Of a stretch of DNA of 64,000 bases, positions 1 to 8,967 are shown one piece after another (the first letter of the stretch is position 1; every line of letters begins with the position of its first letter). Position numbers and translations under genes: made by a program. Location of the stretch: NCBI GenBank assembly GCA_003132665.1, contig PKYN01000009.1:1-64000 (forward strand), in the 5' to 3' direction. This stretch comes from Actinomycetota bacterium (GTDB taxonomy: Bacteria; Actinomycetota; Thermoleophilia; Gaiellales; Gaiellaceae). The notes beneath the pieces are model-generated. The model made no database searches, had not been told where the DNA came from, and saw only the letters and a program-made list of their open reading frames with translations.

Positions 1-680
1 TAGTGCGAGTAGTCCGACTCGAGCTCGTAGATGATCATGTTCCGCATCCCGATTGCCCAGCCGCCGAAGGCAACCAGGAAGAGCGACAGGAAGGGAAGGA
101 ACCAGTGGTAGGCCAAACTGGTGATGAAGCTCTGCGACCAGCCCGGAATCTGGGTCGGGTCGTAACCGCCGCTGGATGGGAAGACCCTGAAGATGATCGT
201 GAGCAACCAGGCCAGGATCATCGCGAGCCACATGTAAGGAGTTGCGGTGAGCGCATAGGAGACAGGAAGCGCCGTATTGTCGAGCACCTTCCTGCGCGCT
301 GCCATCGCCCCGACCTTGTTGCCTGCGTACCAGCTCAGCAAGATCGCCGGAAGCAGTAGTGCAAGCGTGTACGGAGCGCAATTCGTGATGAGGGCAGTGA
401 CCTTGGTTGGGTAATTGATGATGCTGAAGCCAAGGTTGCCGTGGAGGAGCAGTGACCAGAAGTAGTAGTACTGCTTCCAGAGCGGTAGATCGGTTCGAAA
501 CGCCTTATCAATAGAGTTGTAAATCGCCTGGTACGTCTTCTCGTTCTGGAGTTGAAGCGTAGCCATGAGCGTTGCAATCGGATCGCCAGGCATCAGGTGC
601 GGAATCGTCCAGTCGATTGTTACCGCGGCGAAGAACGTAATGCCGTAGGTGATCAGTTTTCTCGCGAAGTAACGTCGCAC
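1..680 (-). CDS. Peptide/nickel-type ABC transporter permease (DppB/OppB family), 3' end outside window
   Basis: This is an inner-membrane permease subunit of a dipeptide/oligopeptide ABC importer. The visible 226 residues start at GTG (680) behind AGGAGAG. They show an N-terminal membrane helix, the family's PGDP element (HLMPGDPIATLM), and several more hydrophobic helices. Near the cut edge, the MRNMIIYELESDY stretch sits where the family has its EAA-type coupling loop. The gene lies just downstream of the binding-protein gene on the same strand, separated by a stem-loop. The C-terminal part lies beyond base 1. Family assignment is firm; the substrate is unknown. Confidence 0.85.
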   Translation of the reverse strand, partial: MRRYFARKLITYGITFFAAVTIDWTIPHLMPGDPIATLMATLQLQNEKTYQAIYNSIDKAFRTDLPLWKQYYYFWSLLLHGNLGFSIINYPTKVTALITNCAPYTLALLLPAILLSWYAGNKVGAMAARRKVLDNTALPVSYALTATPYMWLAMILAWLLTIIFRVFPSSGGYDPTQIPGWSQSFITSLAYHWFLPFLSLFLVAFGGWAIGMRNMIIYELESDYSH

Positions 681-772
681 AGGCTCTCCTAGTTCACGTC
701 GGTCTACCGAGGGCCGCCTTCACTCCTCGCGAGGAGCCGCGAGGTCGAGGACGTTGCCATTCTACAGAAGAC

Positions 773-816
773 CACCACCCCTCCCCCACCGGAACCTGCG
801 GGAAGGAGGGGTGGTG
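773..816 (-). terminator. Intercistronic stem-loop between binding-protein and permease genes
   Basis: CACCACCCCTCC (773-784) pairs perfectly with GGAGGGGTGGTG (805-816), a 12-bp GC-rich stem with a 20-nt loop. It lies between the binding-protein stop and the permease start. On the transcribed strand it is followed by TCTTCT rather than a long U tract. It could be an attenuator or an mRNA-stabilising structure that lets the binding protein be made in excess over the permease. The pairing is seen; the role is inferred. Confidence 0.6.
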
Positions 817-855
817 ATCGATCACTTCAGTGCTGCTTACTTACGTCTATCGGTC

Positions 856-2577
856 CTACGCCTTCTTGACGTGCGTGTACATGTCGATTGCCGTCATGTT
901 CAGATATCCGCGCCACGAGGCGGGGATGTACTTCCGACTGCTCGTCGACGATGGCCAGTTCGTCCAGTACTTGGACTGAGTCTGGGCCCAAACGCCGTTG
1001 TACCACATCGGAATGTTCGGTACGTCGGTCATTTCGAACTTCTCCAACGAACTCATGATCGCCTTACGAGCTGCGGTAGCACCAAGAGGAGTCCTGTCGA
1101 GCTTCAAGACAAGCTTCCACGCTGCCGCGTTGTTGTAACGCGAGAAGTTAGCGAACGTCTGCGTTCCGATGATCGGAAGGTGGAACAGCCCGTTGAAGTA
1201 CACAAACGGGTTGTCGGAGATCTGGTACGTGTTGTCGACCACCAGGTCGAACTGACCAGCGTTGCGCTGGAGCTGGTAGTGGTTGAAGTCGCCCACATCG
1301 ATCGTGATGTGAATACCGGCGGCCTTGGCGGAGTTAACGATCAAGCCTTCCGCCGTCTCCCAGTCTGACCAACCAGACGGAACTGCGATCTTCAGGTTGA
1401 TCTTGCTGCCGTCCTTGTTCACGACGTAACCGTCGGAACCGGTCTTGTAACCAGCAGCAGCCAGATCGCTCTTCGCCTTGGCGGTGTTGAAAGTGAATCC
1501 GAACTTCTTTACGAGGCTCTTGTTGATCCACTTATCCCAGACCTTGAGCAGTCCGGTGGCGCTCGCCTTGGTGACGAGGTTGTGGTAGTCGTTGTTCACG
1601 ATGCTGTCGACGTTGATCGACTCCGCGAGAGCCTTGCGGAATTTCGCGTCGTTCAACGGGACGTGCTTCGTGTTCGGGGTCAACCAGGCGGTGTTCGCTG
1701 GCAGGTTGTAAGGAGCCCCGGGGAAGTAGGTCTGCATTGCGCCACTGGCGACGTACTTGTTGATGCCAGGGATGTAGTTGTTGTCCAGGTCCAGCAGGCC
1801 GGTCAGAAGACCGCTGAGGGCCGTGGTGTTGTTGTCGTTGCAGAGGTCGATGATGTAGGTAGGAGCGGGCGACGGAGAAAGCTTCGCCTTCGCTGCCCAC
1901 CAAGTCGGCTGCTTCTGCCACACGATGCGAGTCGTGGCGTCGAGCGAAGCGAGCTTGTACGGACCAGTCCCGATCGGATCGGTCGGGCTGAACGACGTCC
2001 ACGTGCTGTCGGTGATGCCCGCGTACTGAGTGGGGCTCACCATCGGGTTGGTGTACATGAACGTGAACCACTGGTCGTAGTTCGGTGTTTTCTTGAACTG
2101 GACCGTGACGGTATCGCCCTTGGCCTTTACCGACTTCAGGTTCTGCCAGAGAACGTTCCAAGAGGCGGTCGCGTGCTTACCGAGCGTGAAGATGTTGAAA
2201 ACAACATCCTTCCCGGTGAACGCCTTTCCGTCACTCCACTTGATGCCAGGCCTGACCTTGATGATGAACGTCTTTGAAACCGCACCGGGCTTACCCGTGA
2301 ACTTAGCGCTCTTGGCAAGCCAGTTGATGTACGTGTCCTTGAGCGGGTCAAAGCGGAGCAGCGTCTCGTTGACGAGGCCCACCATTCCGGTCGCGTAGTT
2401 TCCCCCATAAGCGTTGAAACCGGCGATGGTGCCCCACTGCGTGCCGGCCGTAATGAGAGAGTCCTGACGTGGGTACGACGCCTTTGAAGAGGCACCGGCC
2501 CAGCTGGCTGCGAGCAGCGAAACCGCGGCGACCGCCACGACTCCGATGCTAACGGCCAATTTCCTACGACTTACCAT
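856..2577 (-). CDS. ABC transporter substrate-binding protein, family 5 (peptide-type)
   Basis: This is a secreted solute-binding protein that would deliver peptides or similar ligands to the adjacent permease. ATG at 2577 is preferred over GTG at 2592 because GGAGGTG lies six bases before it. The 573-residue product opens with VSRRK, then a hydrophobic segment (about residues 5-25) ending in ASWAGASS, a typical signal peptide. The mature chain has SBP_bac_5 features: TKDVVFNIF-like and GTGPYKL elements, and a long C-terminal lobe. No lipobox cysteine is visible. Length is normal for the family. The ligand cannot be told from sequence. Confidence 0.85.
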   Translation of the reverse strand: MVSRRKLAVSIGVVAVAAVSLLAASWAGASSKASYPRQDSLITAGTQWGTIAGFNAYGGNYATGMVGLVNETLLRFDPLKDTYINWLAKSAKFTGKPGAVSKTFIIKVRPGIKWSDGKAFTGKDVVFNIFTLGKHATASWNVLWQNLKSVKAKGDTVTVQFKKTPNYDQWFTFMYTNPMVSPTQYAGITDSTWTSFSPTDPIGTGPYKLASLDATTRIVWQKQPTWWAAKAKLSPSPAPTYIIDLCNDNNTTALSGLLTGLLDLDNNYIPGINKYVASGAMQTYFPGAPYNLPANTAWLTPNTKHVPLNDAKFRKALAESINVDSIVNNDYHNLVTKASATGLLKVWDKWINKSLVKKFGFTFNTAKAKSDLAAAGYKTGSDGYVVNKDGSKINLKIAVPSGWSDWETAEGLIVNSAKAAGIHITIDVGDFNHYQLQRNAGQFDLVVDNTYQISDNPFVYFNGLFHLPIIGTQTFANFSRYNNAAAWKLVLKLDRTPLGATAARKAIMSSLEKFEMTDVPNIPMWYNGVWAQTQSKYWTNWPSSTSSRKYIPASWRGYLNMTAIDMYTHVKKA

Positions 2578-3399
2578 GTGTGTCACCTCCACCGAGCCGA
2601 GAGGCTCGGATTGGTTTATTGAACCTCGGAGAAGAAACAGCGGATCGAGTTACGGTCTTGCCGTTCCCGGATGCTTCCTCCGAGTAGTAGCGACATACGT
2701 GCCCGTCCGAAAACGGGCTCTTCCCACGAGCCTCGAACAAGCGCTCGTGGAAACTGATCAGCCGCCCTGTCGGCGCCCCGCCGCGGAATGCGACCGCGGG
2801 AAGGTGCCGAACGACGGACGGCGAAAGCGATGGGAGAGGCTGCGGCCGGTTGGCGGTGGCTAGCTCGGCGCTGAGTGAAGTTGGCGCTGGAGCTACCCGC
2901 AAAGCCATGTCAGTGGTCTGAGTCATCGCAGCCGGTTCTATGCTGGGCACTCTTTGACCAGGGGCTTTCTTAATGCACCATAAGCCGCCGAGTGACCAGC
3001 TCCGGAGACTTGATACTTCGCGGCGAGGGGCGTGTCAAGAGGCCCCAACTGGCCCGATGCCTTTCGTGCAGCCAAGAGCTGAGGATTGAAGCCAGGTGGA
3101 GCTCGGTCTAAGAAGTTCCTAAGAAAACCTAAAAACCCCTGGTTCTCCCGGCAAGCCCGAGCCGTCGGCTCGAAAGCGCGACGAGGGCATCGCGGGGCGA
3201 CGTGCTTTCGCGGAGGTCGCCTGTATGTAGTTACACGCGCCCGTGAAGAGTGAAGACCCCCCGCTGCAGATGAGTAGACGGTCTCGTCTCCGGCCGCCGT
3301 TTCGCTCGGCGTGGAACGCTTTCACCGGAGAGCGCGACGACGTCTTCTGTTTCGATAACGAGCCGAATCCCCCCAACGGGTGTTCCTGCAATCAGGTGA
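2578..3399. other. Long intergenic region with structured leader of the binding-protein gene
   Basis: No convincing gene is seen in this 822-bp gap between divergent transcripts. Reading toward the binding-protein gene there are three clean hairpins. The first is CCACGAGC/GCTCGTGG (2724-2731 with 2743-2750). The second is GCCCGT/ACGGGC (2701-2718). The third is CCGAGCC-GAGA-GGCTCGG (2592-2609), directly before the ribosome-binding site. They suggest a structured 5' leader, but I do not recognise a riboswitch class. The part nearer 3400 holds another short stem, CGAGCC/GGCTCG, and no clear promoter. Confidence 0.4.
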
Positions 3400-4968
3400 A
3401 TGATCTTTAGTTTTAAGTGCGGCGGGCCGATTAGGTCAAATATGCGGCGTCTCACACTTACAACTCAGTTCGGGATTCTCAGTGCGGCACTGGTCGTTGT
3501 CGTCGGCCTGGTCTTTAGCGCCGGGGTGTTTGTCGCGATCGCGTTGGCGGTTCTCTACCTGGCCCAGCTCGCCTTCGTGGCGAGCGCTTCCAAGAAACTG
3601 CGTATTCAGGTCGAGGAGAACGAGTATCAGGCTCTCCACGATACGTTGACCCGGCTTCCCAACCGAACCCTCTTCCGCGACCGCATGGAGCAGGCGATCC
3701 TGCAAGCGCGCCGCGAGGACTCTCGCTTCTCCCTCCTGATCATGGACCTGGACAGGTTCAAGGAGATCAACGACACGCTTGGTCATCGCAACGGCGATTT
3801 GATTCTGCAGGCCATCGGACCGCGCCTGCGCAGCCTGCTTCGCGACGTCGACTCGATCGCCCGCTTCGGCGGCGACGAATTTGCGGTGCTTCTGCCCGGA
3901 GCGGCGAGCGCGGACGCGGCGATGCGCGTGGCCAGCAAGATCGCGACGGCGCTATCCAGGCCGTTCATGCTGAAGGGCCTCACGCTCGACGTTGAGACCT
4001 CGATCGGGATCTCGCTCTTCCCCGACCACGGAAACGACGTGGACACGCTGATCCAGCGCGCCGACGTTGCCATGTACATGGCAAAGGAAGCGCACGCCGG
4101 CTACGAGGTTTACGCGGCCGACCGCGACCAGAACACACCAAAGCGCCTGGCGCTCCTCGGTGAGCTGAGGCGGGGACTCGAGAACAAGGAGCTGGTGCTC
4201 TTCTATCAGCCCAAGGCCGACATCAAGACCGGCAAGGTAACCAGCGTCGAGGCGCTACTGCGCTGGCAGCATCCCGAGCACGGGCTGACCTTCCCCGATG
4301 ACTTCATCCCGCTCGCGGAGCACACCGGCCTGATTCGTCCGCTCACGCTCTATGTACTAAACGAGGCGCTGGCGCAGAGCCACCAGTGGCAAGAGCAGGG
4401 GATCAAGCTCAATATTGCGGTCAACCTCTCGGCGCGCAACCTGCTCGATTCCGAGCTCCCCGACGACGTCGCCCAGCTTCTCGAGACCTGGCAAGTTGAC
4501 CCGAGCCTACTCAAGCTGGAGATCACCGAGAACACGATCATGGTCGATCCGCCCAAGGCGCTCGAGGTCCTGACGAAGCTACGCGATCTCGGCGTCGGGC
4601 TGTCGATCGACGACTTCGGCACCGGTTACTCGTCGCTCTCTTATCTTCGCAAGCTGCCGGTGGAAGAGATCAAGATCGACCGCTCCTTCGTGATGAATAT
4701 GCCGCAGAGCGAGAACGACCAGCAAATCGTGCGCTCGACCATCGACCTTGCGAGCGGCCTCGGGCTCAAGGTCGTCGCCGAGGGCGTCGAGACGAAGGAC
4801 ACATGGCGCGAGCTCGCCGAGTTCGGTTGCGATGTCGTCCAGGGCTACTTCCTGACGCGGCCGATTCCGCCGCAAGAGCTGGTCGAATGGCTGGCCAAGC
4901 CGATCGACGCTCCGGTCGTCGGCAAGGTGCGCTCGCGCAAGAAGGCCGTCGGCCTCAAGGCCGTCTGA
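3400..4968 (+). CDS. Membrane-anchored GGDEF-EAL protein (c-di-GMP synthesis/hydrolysis)
   Basis: The protein has two N-terminal hydrophobic segments (about residues 25-63), a GGDEF domain and an EAL domain. GGDEF is intact at residues 157-161 and is preceded by RDVD at the inhibitory I-site position (RxxD, five residues upstream). The EAL motif is intact at 284-286. The other phosphodiesterase residues are present: NLSARNL, EITEN, DDFGTGYSSLSYL, KIDRSF, VAEGVET and QGY. Both activities are therefore possible. ATG 3400 has AGGTG almost touching it; ATG 3442 is an alternative start that keeps both helices. No sensory domain other than the helices is seen. Confidence 0.9.
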   Translation: MIFSFKCGGPIRSNMRRLTLTTQFGILSAALVVVVGLVFSAGVFVAIALAVLYLAQLAFVASASKKLRIQVEENEYQALHDTLTRLPNRTLFRDRMEQAILQARREDSRFSLLIMDLDRFKEINDTLGHRNGDLILQAIGPRLRSLLRDVDSIARFGGDEFAVLLPGAASADAAMRVASKIATALSRPFMLKGLTLDVETSIGISLFPDHGNDVDTLIQRADVAMYMAKEAHAGYEVYAADRDQNTPKRLALLGELRRGLENKELVLFYQPKADIKTGKVTSVEALLRWQHPEHGLTFPDDFIPLAEHTGLIRPLTLYVLNEALAQSHQWQEQGIKLNIAVNLSARNLLDSELPDDVAQLLETWQVDPSLLKLEITENTIMVDPPKALEVLTKLRDLGVGLSIDDFGTGYSSLSYLRKLPVEEIKIDRSFVMNMPQSENDQQIVRSTIDLASGLGLKVVAEGVETKDTWRELAEFGCDVVQGYFLTRPIPPQELVEWLAKPIDAPVVGKVRSRKKAVGLKAV

Positions 4969-4977
4969 GCTGGGTCG

Positions 4978-5652
4978 CTAACTGGGTGGTCTGAGCACCG
5001 CGAACTGGTCGGTGATCTCCAGAGTGCGCGAGCGGAAGCGGAAGAGCGCCGCCGGGCGGCCACCGCTGGGACCCGAGGCGCGCCTTTCTCCGGTTGCCTT
5101 GAGCAGCTCGCGTCGCAGCAGCACACGTTGCAGGTTCGTCGCCGAGACTTCGTGCCCGAGCGCCGCGGCGTAGAGATCGCGCAGCTGGGAGATCGAGAAG
5201 GAGTGTGGCGCGAGTGCGAAGCCGATGTTCGCGTATGAGAGCTTGGCTCGAAGCCTCTCCCTGCCGGCGAGGATGATGGCGCCGTGATCGAAGGCCGTCT
5301 CGGGTAGCTCGTCGATCGGATGCCAGTCGGTGTCGTCGGGAAGCTCCGGGTCGAGGTCGCTCGGCACGAGCCCGAGGTATGCGGTTGCGACCTGCCGCTC
5401 ACTGGGGTGGCGGACGGGGTCGCCGGTCGTCACGAGCTGCTCGAGGTGGGAGAGCTCGCACACGTCGACCTTCTCGGCCAGGTGGCGGCGAATCGAATCC
5501 TCGAGCGTCTCACCGCTGAGCAGATATCCGCCGGGGAGGGCGAAGGCACCGACGAAGGGTGCTTGCGCCCGCTGCCAGAGGAGTACCTGCAAGCGGCCGT
5601 CTCGTACCTGGAGTACGACGGCGAGTACGACGTGGGTCGGCTTCTCGTGCAT
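4978..5652 (-). CDS. nrtR: NrtR-type Nudix transcriptional regulator of NAD synthesis
   Basis: This is a predicted ADP-ribose-sensing repressor of the divergent nad genes. The N-terminal half is a Nudix fold with box GGYLLSGETLEDSIRRHLAE. The usual RE-x-x-EE is changed to RH-x-x-EK, so hydrolysis is doubtful, as is typical of NrtR sensors. The C-terminal half (after about residue 130) fits the winged-helix domain of the family. ATG 5652 is preferred because AGGA precedes it and the Nudix fold begins right after; a longer reading from 5706 would run through the shared promoter region. Placement next to nadB-nadC-nadA strongly supports the call. Confidence 0.8.
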   Translation of the reverse strand: MHEKPTHVVLAVVLQVRDGRLQVLLWQRAQAPFVGAFALPGGYLLSGETLEDSIRRHLAEKVDVCELSHLEQLVTTGDPVRHPSERQVATAYLGLVPSDLDPELPDDTDWHPIDELPETAFDHGAIILAGRERLRAKLSYANIGFALAPHSFSISQLRDLYAAALGHEVSATNLQRVLLRRELLKATGERRASGPSGGRPAALFRFRSRTLEITDQFAVLRPPS

Positions 5653-5740
5653 GGGCGTTCCTGTCTGGAGGGCGAAAAACTGGTAGACTTCCCAACAGGT
5701 TTTCAACTAACAGGCGATAACTTAGCGGACCTGTGAGCAA
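5653..5740. promoter_or_regulatory. Divergent nrtR/nadB promoter region with imperfect palindrome
   Basis: The 88-bp gap between nrtR and nadB must hold both promoters. It contains an imperfect inverted repeat, AAAACTG (5676-5682) against CAGGTTTT (5696-5703), a plausible NrtR operator. GATAAC (5716-5721) could be a -10 for nadB. The operator assignment rests on position and symmetry only. Confidence 0.35.
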
Positions 5741-7162
5741 ATGACCAAACCAACCGTCAAGGAGAGCAGCGAGAACCGAGTCGATCTGCTCGTTGTCGGG
5801 TCGGGGATCGCCGGGCTGGTCACTGCGCTCACGGCGGCCGAGCACGGCGCCGACGTCATGGTCGTCTCCAAGGGGACGCTCTCGTCGTCGGCGTCGTATC
5901 ACGCGCAGGGTGGGATCGCGGCGGCCTGCGGCGATGACGACAGCCCCGATTTGCATGCGGCCGACACGATCGACGCCGGTCGCGGGCTGTGCCGTCCGAG
6001 CGCCGTCGAGACGCTGGTGACGGAGGCTCCCGCCCGCATCGACGATCTGCAAGCCTGGGGCGTCCGCTTTGGGCCCGAGCCGGGGCTCGAGGGCGGACAC
6101 TCGCGTTCGCGCGTGTTCCACTCGCGCGGAGCCGAGACGGGGCGCGAGATCGAGCTGGCGCTTGCCCGACAGGTGCGCGCGGATAGTCGCATCACTGTCG
6201 TCGAGAACGAGCGCGTGCTGGGGCTCTGGCGTGAGCGCGGCCGCTGCGCCGGGATCATCGCGGAGCGAGGGCCGATCTCGTCGCCGGCCACGCTACTGGC
6301 GACCGGCGGAGCCGGGGCGCTCTGGTCGCGAACCACGAACCCGCGCGGGGCGCTCGGTGAGGGAATCGCCATGGCTTATCGAGCTGGCGCCGCGGTTGCC
6401 GACCTCGAGTTCATGCAGTTCCACCCGACCGCATTGTCGGCTAACGGCATGCTGCTTAGCGAGGCTCTTCGTGGCGCGGGCGCGTTGCTTCTCGATACGA
6501 GCGGCGAGCGCTTCACCGACGAGCTGGCGCCGCGTGACATTGTGGCTCGGGCGATCGCGGCGCGGGGCAGCGCCCTACTCGATCTTCGCCCGATTGACCG
6601 TGGGCGCTTCCCAGCTTTGATCGATCGCATCCGCGAGGCCGGCTTCGATCCCGACATCGAGCCGGTGCCGGTTGCTCCCGCGGCGCACTACACCCTCGGC
6701 GGAATCGTCACCGATCTCGACGGTCGCAGCACTCTGCCCGGGCTTTATGCGGCCGGAGAATGCGCCTGCACCGGTGTCCACGGCGCCAACAGGCTGGCCT
6801 CGAACTCGTTGCTCGAATGTGTCGTTTTCGGCCGGCGCGCTGCGCTCGCAGCGGCGGCGGATGAGCCGCTCGACTTCGACCCCGAACCGCCCGAAGCGCT
6901 CTCCGCGGAGGTCGATCGGGTTGACCGAGAGCTGCGCGAGCAGATGTGGCAAGGGGCTGGGTTGGTTCGCGACGCGGCCGGATTGGAACCGCTACGCAAG
7001 GCCTCCGCGCTGGTTCCTCGCCTGGTGGCCGAGTGTGCGCTGCACCGCCACGAGAGCCGGGGCGTCCACTTCCGTGCCGACTTCCCGATCGAAGAGCCGG
7101 AACTGGCGGCTCACACGGTTCTTCGCCAGGGGCAACAGCCACTGTTCGAGCAATGGAGCTGA
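5741..7162 (+). CDS. nadB: L-aspartate oxidase NadB
   Basis: This FAD enzyme oxidises L-aspartate to iminoaspartate, the first step of de novo NAD synthesis. The 473-residue protein has the Rossmann FAD motif VVGSGIAGLVTALTAAEHGA near the N-terminus and the succinate-dehydrogenase-like HAQGGIAAA segment. It also has EFMQFHPTAL, and the second flavin contact region YAAGECACTGVHGANRLASN. Length is slightly short but complete for the family. It heads a three-gene operon; its stop overlaps the start of nadC by one base. No strong ribosome-binding site is visible at ATG 5741. Confidence 0.95.
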   Translation: MTKPTVKESSENRVDLLVVGSGIAGLVTALTAAEHGADVMVVSKGTLSSSASYHAQGGIAAACGDDDSPDLHAADTIDAGRGLCRPSAVETLVTEAPARIDDLQAWGVRFGPEPGLEGGHSRSRVFHSRGAETGREIELALARQVRADSRITVVENERVLGLWRERGRCAGIIAERGPISSPATLLATGGAGALWSRTTNPRGALGEGIAMAYRAGAAVADLEFMQFHPTALSANGMLLSEALRGAGALLLDTSGERFTDELAPRDIVARAIAARGSALLDLRPIDRGRFPALIDRIREAGFDPDIEPVPVAPAAHYTLGGIVTDLDGRSTLPGLYAAGECACTGVHGANRLASNSLLECVVFGRRAALAAAADEPLDFDPEPPEALSAEVDRVDRELREQMWQGAGLVRDAAGLEPLRKASALVPRLVAECALHRHESRGVHFRADFPIEEPELAAHTVLRQGQQPLFEQWS

Positions 7163-8004
7163 TGCGGCAGGAGATCGAGCGCGCCGCCGACGAAGTGGTT
7201 GGGCGCTCGCTGGCCGAGGACATCGGTCTCGGCGATCTCACCAGCCGCGCGCTCTTCACCCCGGATGATCGCTGCCGAGCAAAGGTGCTGCTCAAGGAAG
7301 AAGGCGTAGTTTGCGGCCTGGCCGCCTTTCCAATCGCATTCCGCCTGCTCGACGAAGGGATCGAGATCGAGACGCTGGTCGAGGACGGGGAGCGCGTAAG
7401 CGAGGTACCCCAAGAGATCATGCGGCTCAGCGGATATACGCGAGCGATTCTCGGCGCCGAGCGGGTCGCCCTGAACCTGCTCGGGCGCCTGTCGGGCGTC
7501 GCCACGCTCACGCGAGCGTTCGTGTCGGCGGTCGAGGGCACGGGCGTGTCCATTCTCGACACGCGCAAGACGACGCCCGGGTTGAGGGTTCTGGAGAAGT
7601 ACGCGGTGCAAGTCGGTGGAGGCGTCAACCATCGCCTCGGTCTCTTCGACGCCGTGCTCGTCAAGGACAATCACCTGCGCCTCGCCGGCGGCGTCAAGGA
7701 AGCGGTCCGCCGTCTGCGCGGCTCGGTTTCGCTGCCGCTGGAGGTCGAGGCCGACACGCTCGAGCAGGTCGAGCAAGCGCTCGGGCTCGGCGTGGAGCGC
7801 ATCCTGCTGGACAACATGAGCCCGCTCGACGTCGCCACGGCTGTGAAGCTGGTAGCCGCACGCGCTCAGCTCGAGGTGTCGGGCGGCGTAACGCTCGACA
7901 ACGTGCGCGCCTACGCGGAAACGGGAGTGAACGCGATCTCGATCGGCGCTCTGACCCACTCTGCCCGGTCGCTCGACATCTCGTTGGAGGTGCTGGAGCC
8001 GTGA
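7162..8004 (+). CDS. nadC: Nicotinate-nucleotide pyrophosphorylase (quinolinate phosphoribosyltransferase) NadC
   Basis: NadC converts quinolinate and PRPP to nicotinate mononucleotide. The family signature is clear: AEDIGLGDLTSRALF at the N-terminus, LNLLGRLSGVATLT, DTRKTTPGLR, and HRLGLFDAVLVKDNH. C-terminal barrel strands VEVEADTLEQ-like, LLDNMSP and VSGGVTLDNVRAYAETGV follow. ATG 7162 overlaps the nadB stop (TGATG) with GGAG three bases before it; ATG 7153 is a possible alternative three codons earlier. The 280-residue length is normal. It is co-transcribed with nadB and nadA. Confidence 0.95.
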   Translation: MRQEIERAADEVVGRSLAEDIGLGDLTSRALFTPDDRCRAKVLLKEEGVVCGLAAFPIAFRLLDEGIEIETLVEDGERVSEVPQEIMRLSGYTRAILGAERVALNLLGRLSGVATLTRAFVSAVEGTGVSILDTRKTTPGLRVLEKYAVQVGGGVNHRLGLFDAVLVKDNHLRLAGGVKEAVRRLRGSVSLPLEVEADTLEQVEQALGLGVERILLDNMSPLDVATAVKLVAARAQLEVSGGVTLDNVRAYAETGVNAISIGALTHSARSLDISLEVLEP

Positions 8005-8936
8005 GCGCCGAGCTCGTCGCGTCGCTCCAGGAAGAGGTTCGGGCTCTCGCGCGCGCGCGCGAGGCCGTAATCCTCGCTCATAACTACCAGCTGCCCGAGG
8101 TTCAGGACGTCGCCGACTTCGTGGGCGACTCGCTTGGGCTCTCGCGCGAGGCGGCGCGAGCAGAGGGCCGGGCGATCGTGTTTTGCGGCGTCCACTTCAT
8201 GGCCGAGACGGCGAAGATCCTCTCGCCCGAGAAGACCGTTTTGATTCCCGATCTGGCAGCCGGCTGCTCGCTCGCCGACTCGATCGACGCCGATCAGCTG
8301 CGAGCCTGGAAGGCCAAGCATCCCGGCGCCGTGGTCGTCTCCTACGTCAACACCTCGGCCGCGGTCAAAGCCGAGAGCGATTACTGCTGCACCTCGGGCA
8401 ACGTTCGCGCGGTGATCGAATCGATTCCGGCCGAGAAGGAGATCCTCTTTCTGCCCGACCTCTACCTCGGCCTCTGGGCCGAGCGGGTGAGCGGGCGGCG
8501 GCTCCAGCTCTGGCTCGGCGAGTGCCACGTGCATGCGGGCATCCGGCCGCAGGACGTCGACCGCGTACTGGCCGAAGCCCCGGACGCCGAGCTGCTCGTC
8601 CACCCCGAATGCGGTTGCGCCAGCCAAGCGATGGCCTTCGCCGGCGAGCGCGCGCACATCCTCTCGACCGAGGGGATGCTCACCTTCGCCGAGCAGAGCG
8701 AGCAGAAACGCTTCAAGGTGGCGACCGAGATCGGGATCCTGCACCGGCTGCACAAGGAGCTGCCGGGCAAGAGCTTCGAGCCTGTCAACGCCGAAGCTGT
8801 CTGCCGCTTCATGAAGATGATCACGCTCGAGAAGCTGCGCGACTCGCTGCGCGACTGGCGCTACGAGGTGACGGTCGATCGGGAGATCGCGGCCCGAGCG
8901 CGCACGGCGATCGAGCGCATGGTGGCGACCGGCTGA
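8001..8936 (+). CDS. nadA: Quinolinate synthase NadA
   Basis: NadA is a 4Fe-4S enzyme that condenses iminoaspartate with dihydroxyacetone phosphate to quinolinate. It begins at GTG 8001, overlapping the nadC stop (GTGA) behind a GGAG. The 311-residue protein has ILAHNYQLPEVQDVADFVGDS near the start. The three cluster cysteine regions are present: AAGCSLADS (Cys89), YCCTSGN and HPECGCASQ. VHFMAETAKIL is also present. The gene order nadB-nadC-nadA gives a complete aspartate-to-NaMN pathway under one predicted NrtR-controlled promoter. Confidence 0.95.
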   Translation: MSAELVASLQEEVRALARAREAVILAHNYQLPEVQDVADFVGDSLGLSREAARAEGRAIVFCGVHFMAETAKILSPEKTVLIPDLAAGCSLADSIDADQLRAWKAKHPGAVVVSYVNTSAAVKAESDYCCTSGNVRAVIESIPAEKEILFLPDLYLGLWAERVSGRRLQLWLGECHVHAGIRPQDVDRVLAEAPDAELLVHPECGCASQAMAFAGERAHILSTEGMLTFAEQSEQKRFKVATEIGILHRLHKELPGKSFEPVNAEAVCRFMKMITLEKLRDSLRDWRYEVTVDREIAARARTAIERMVATG

Positions 8937-8967
8937 GCGAGCTCGTCCGGCGACGAACCGGGTTGTC

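Noticed and set aside
3119-3399. Possible c-di-GMP riboswitch before the GGDEF-EAL gene
   Set aside because: A GGCAAGCC stretch and a short hairpin are present, but the conserved core and docking elements of the GEMM classes could not be matched.
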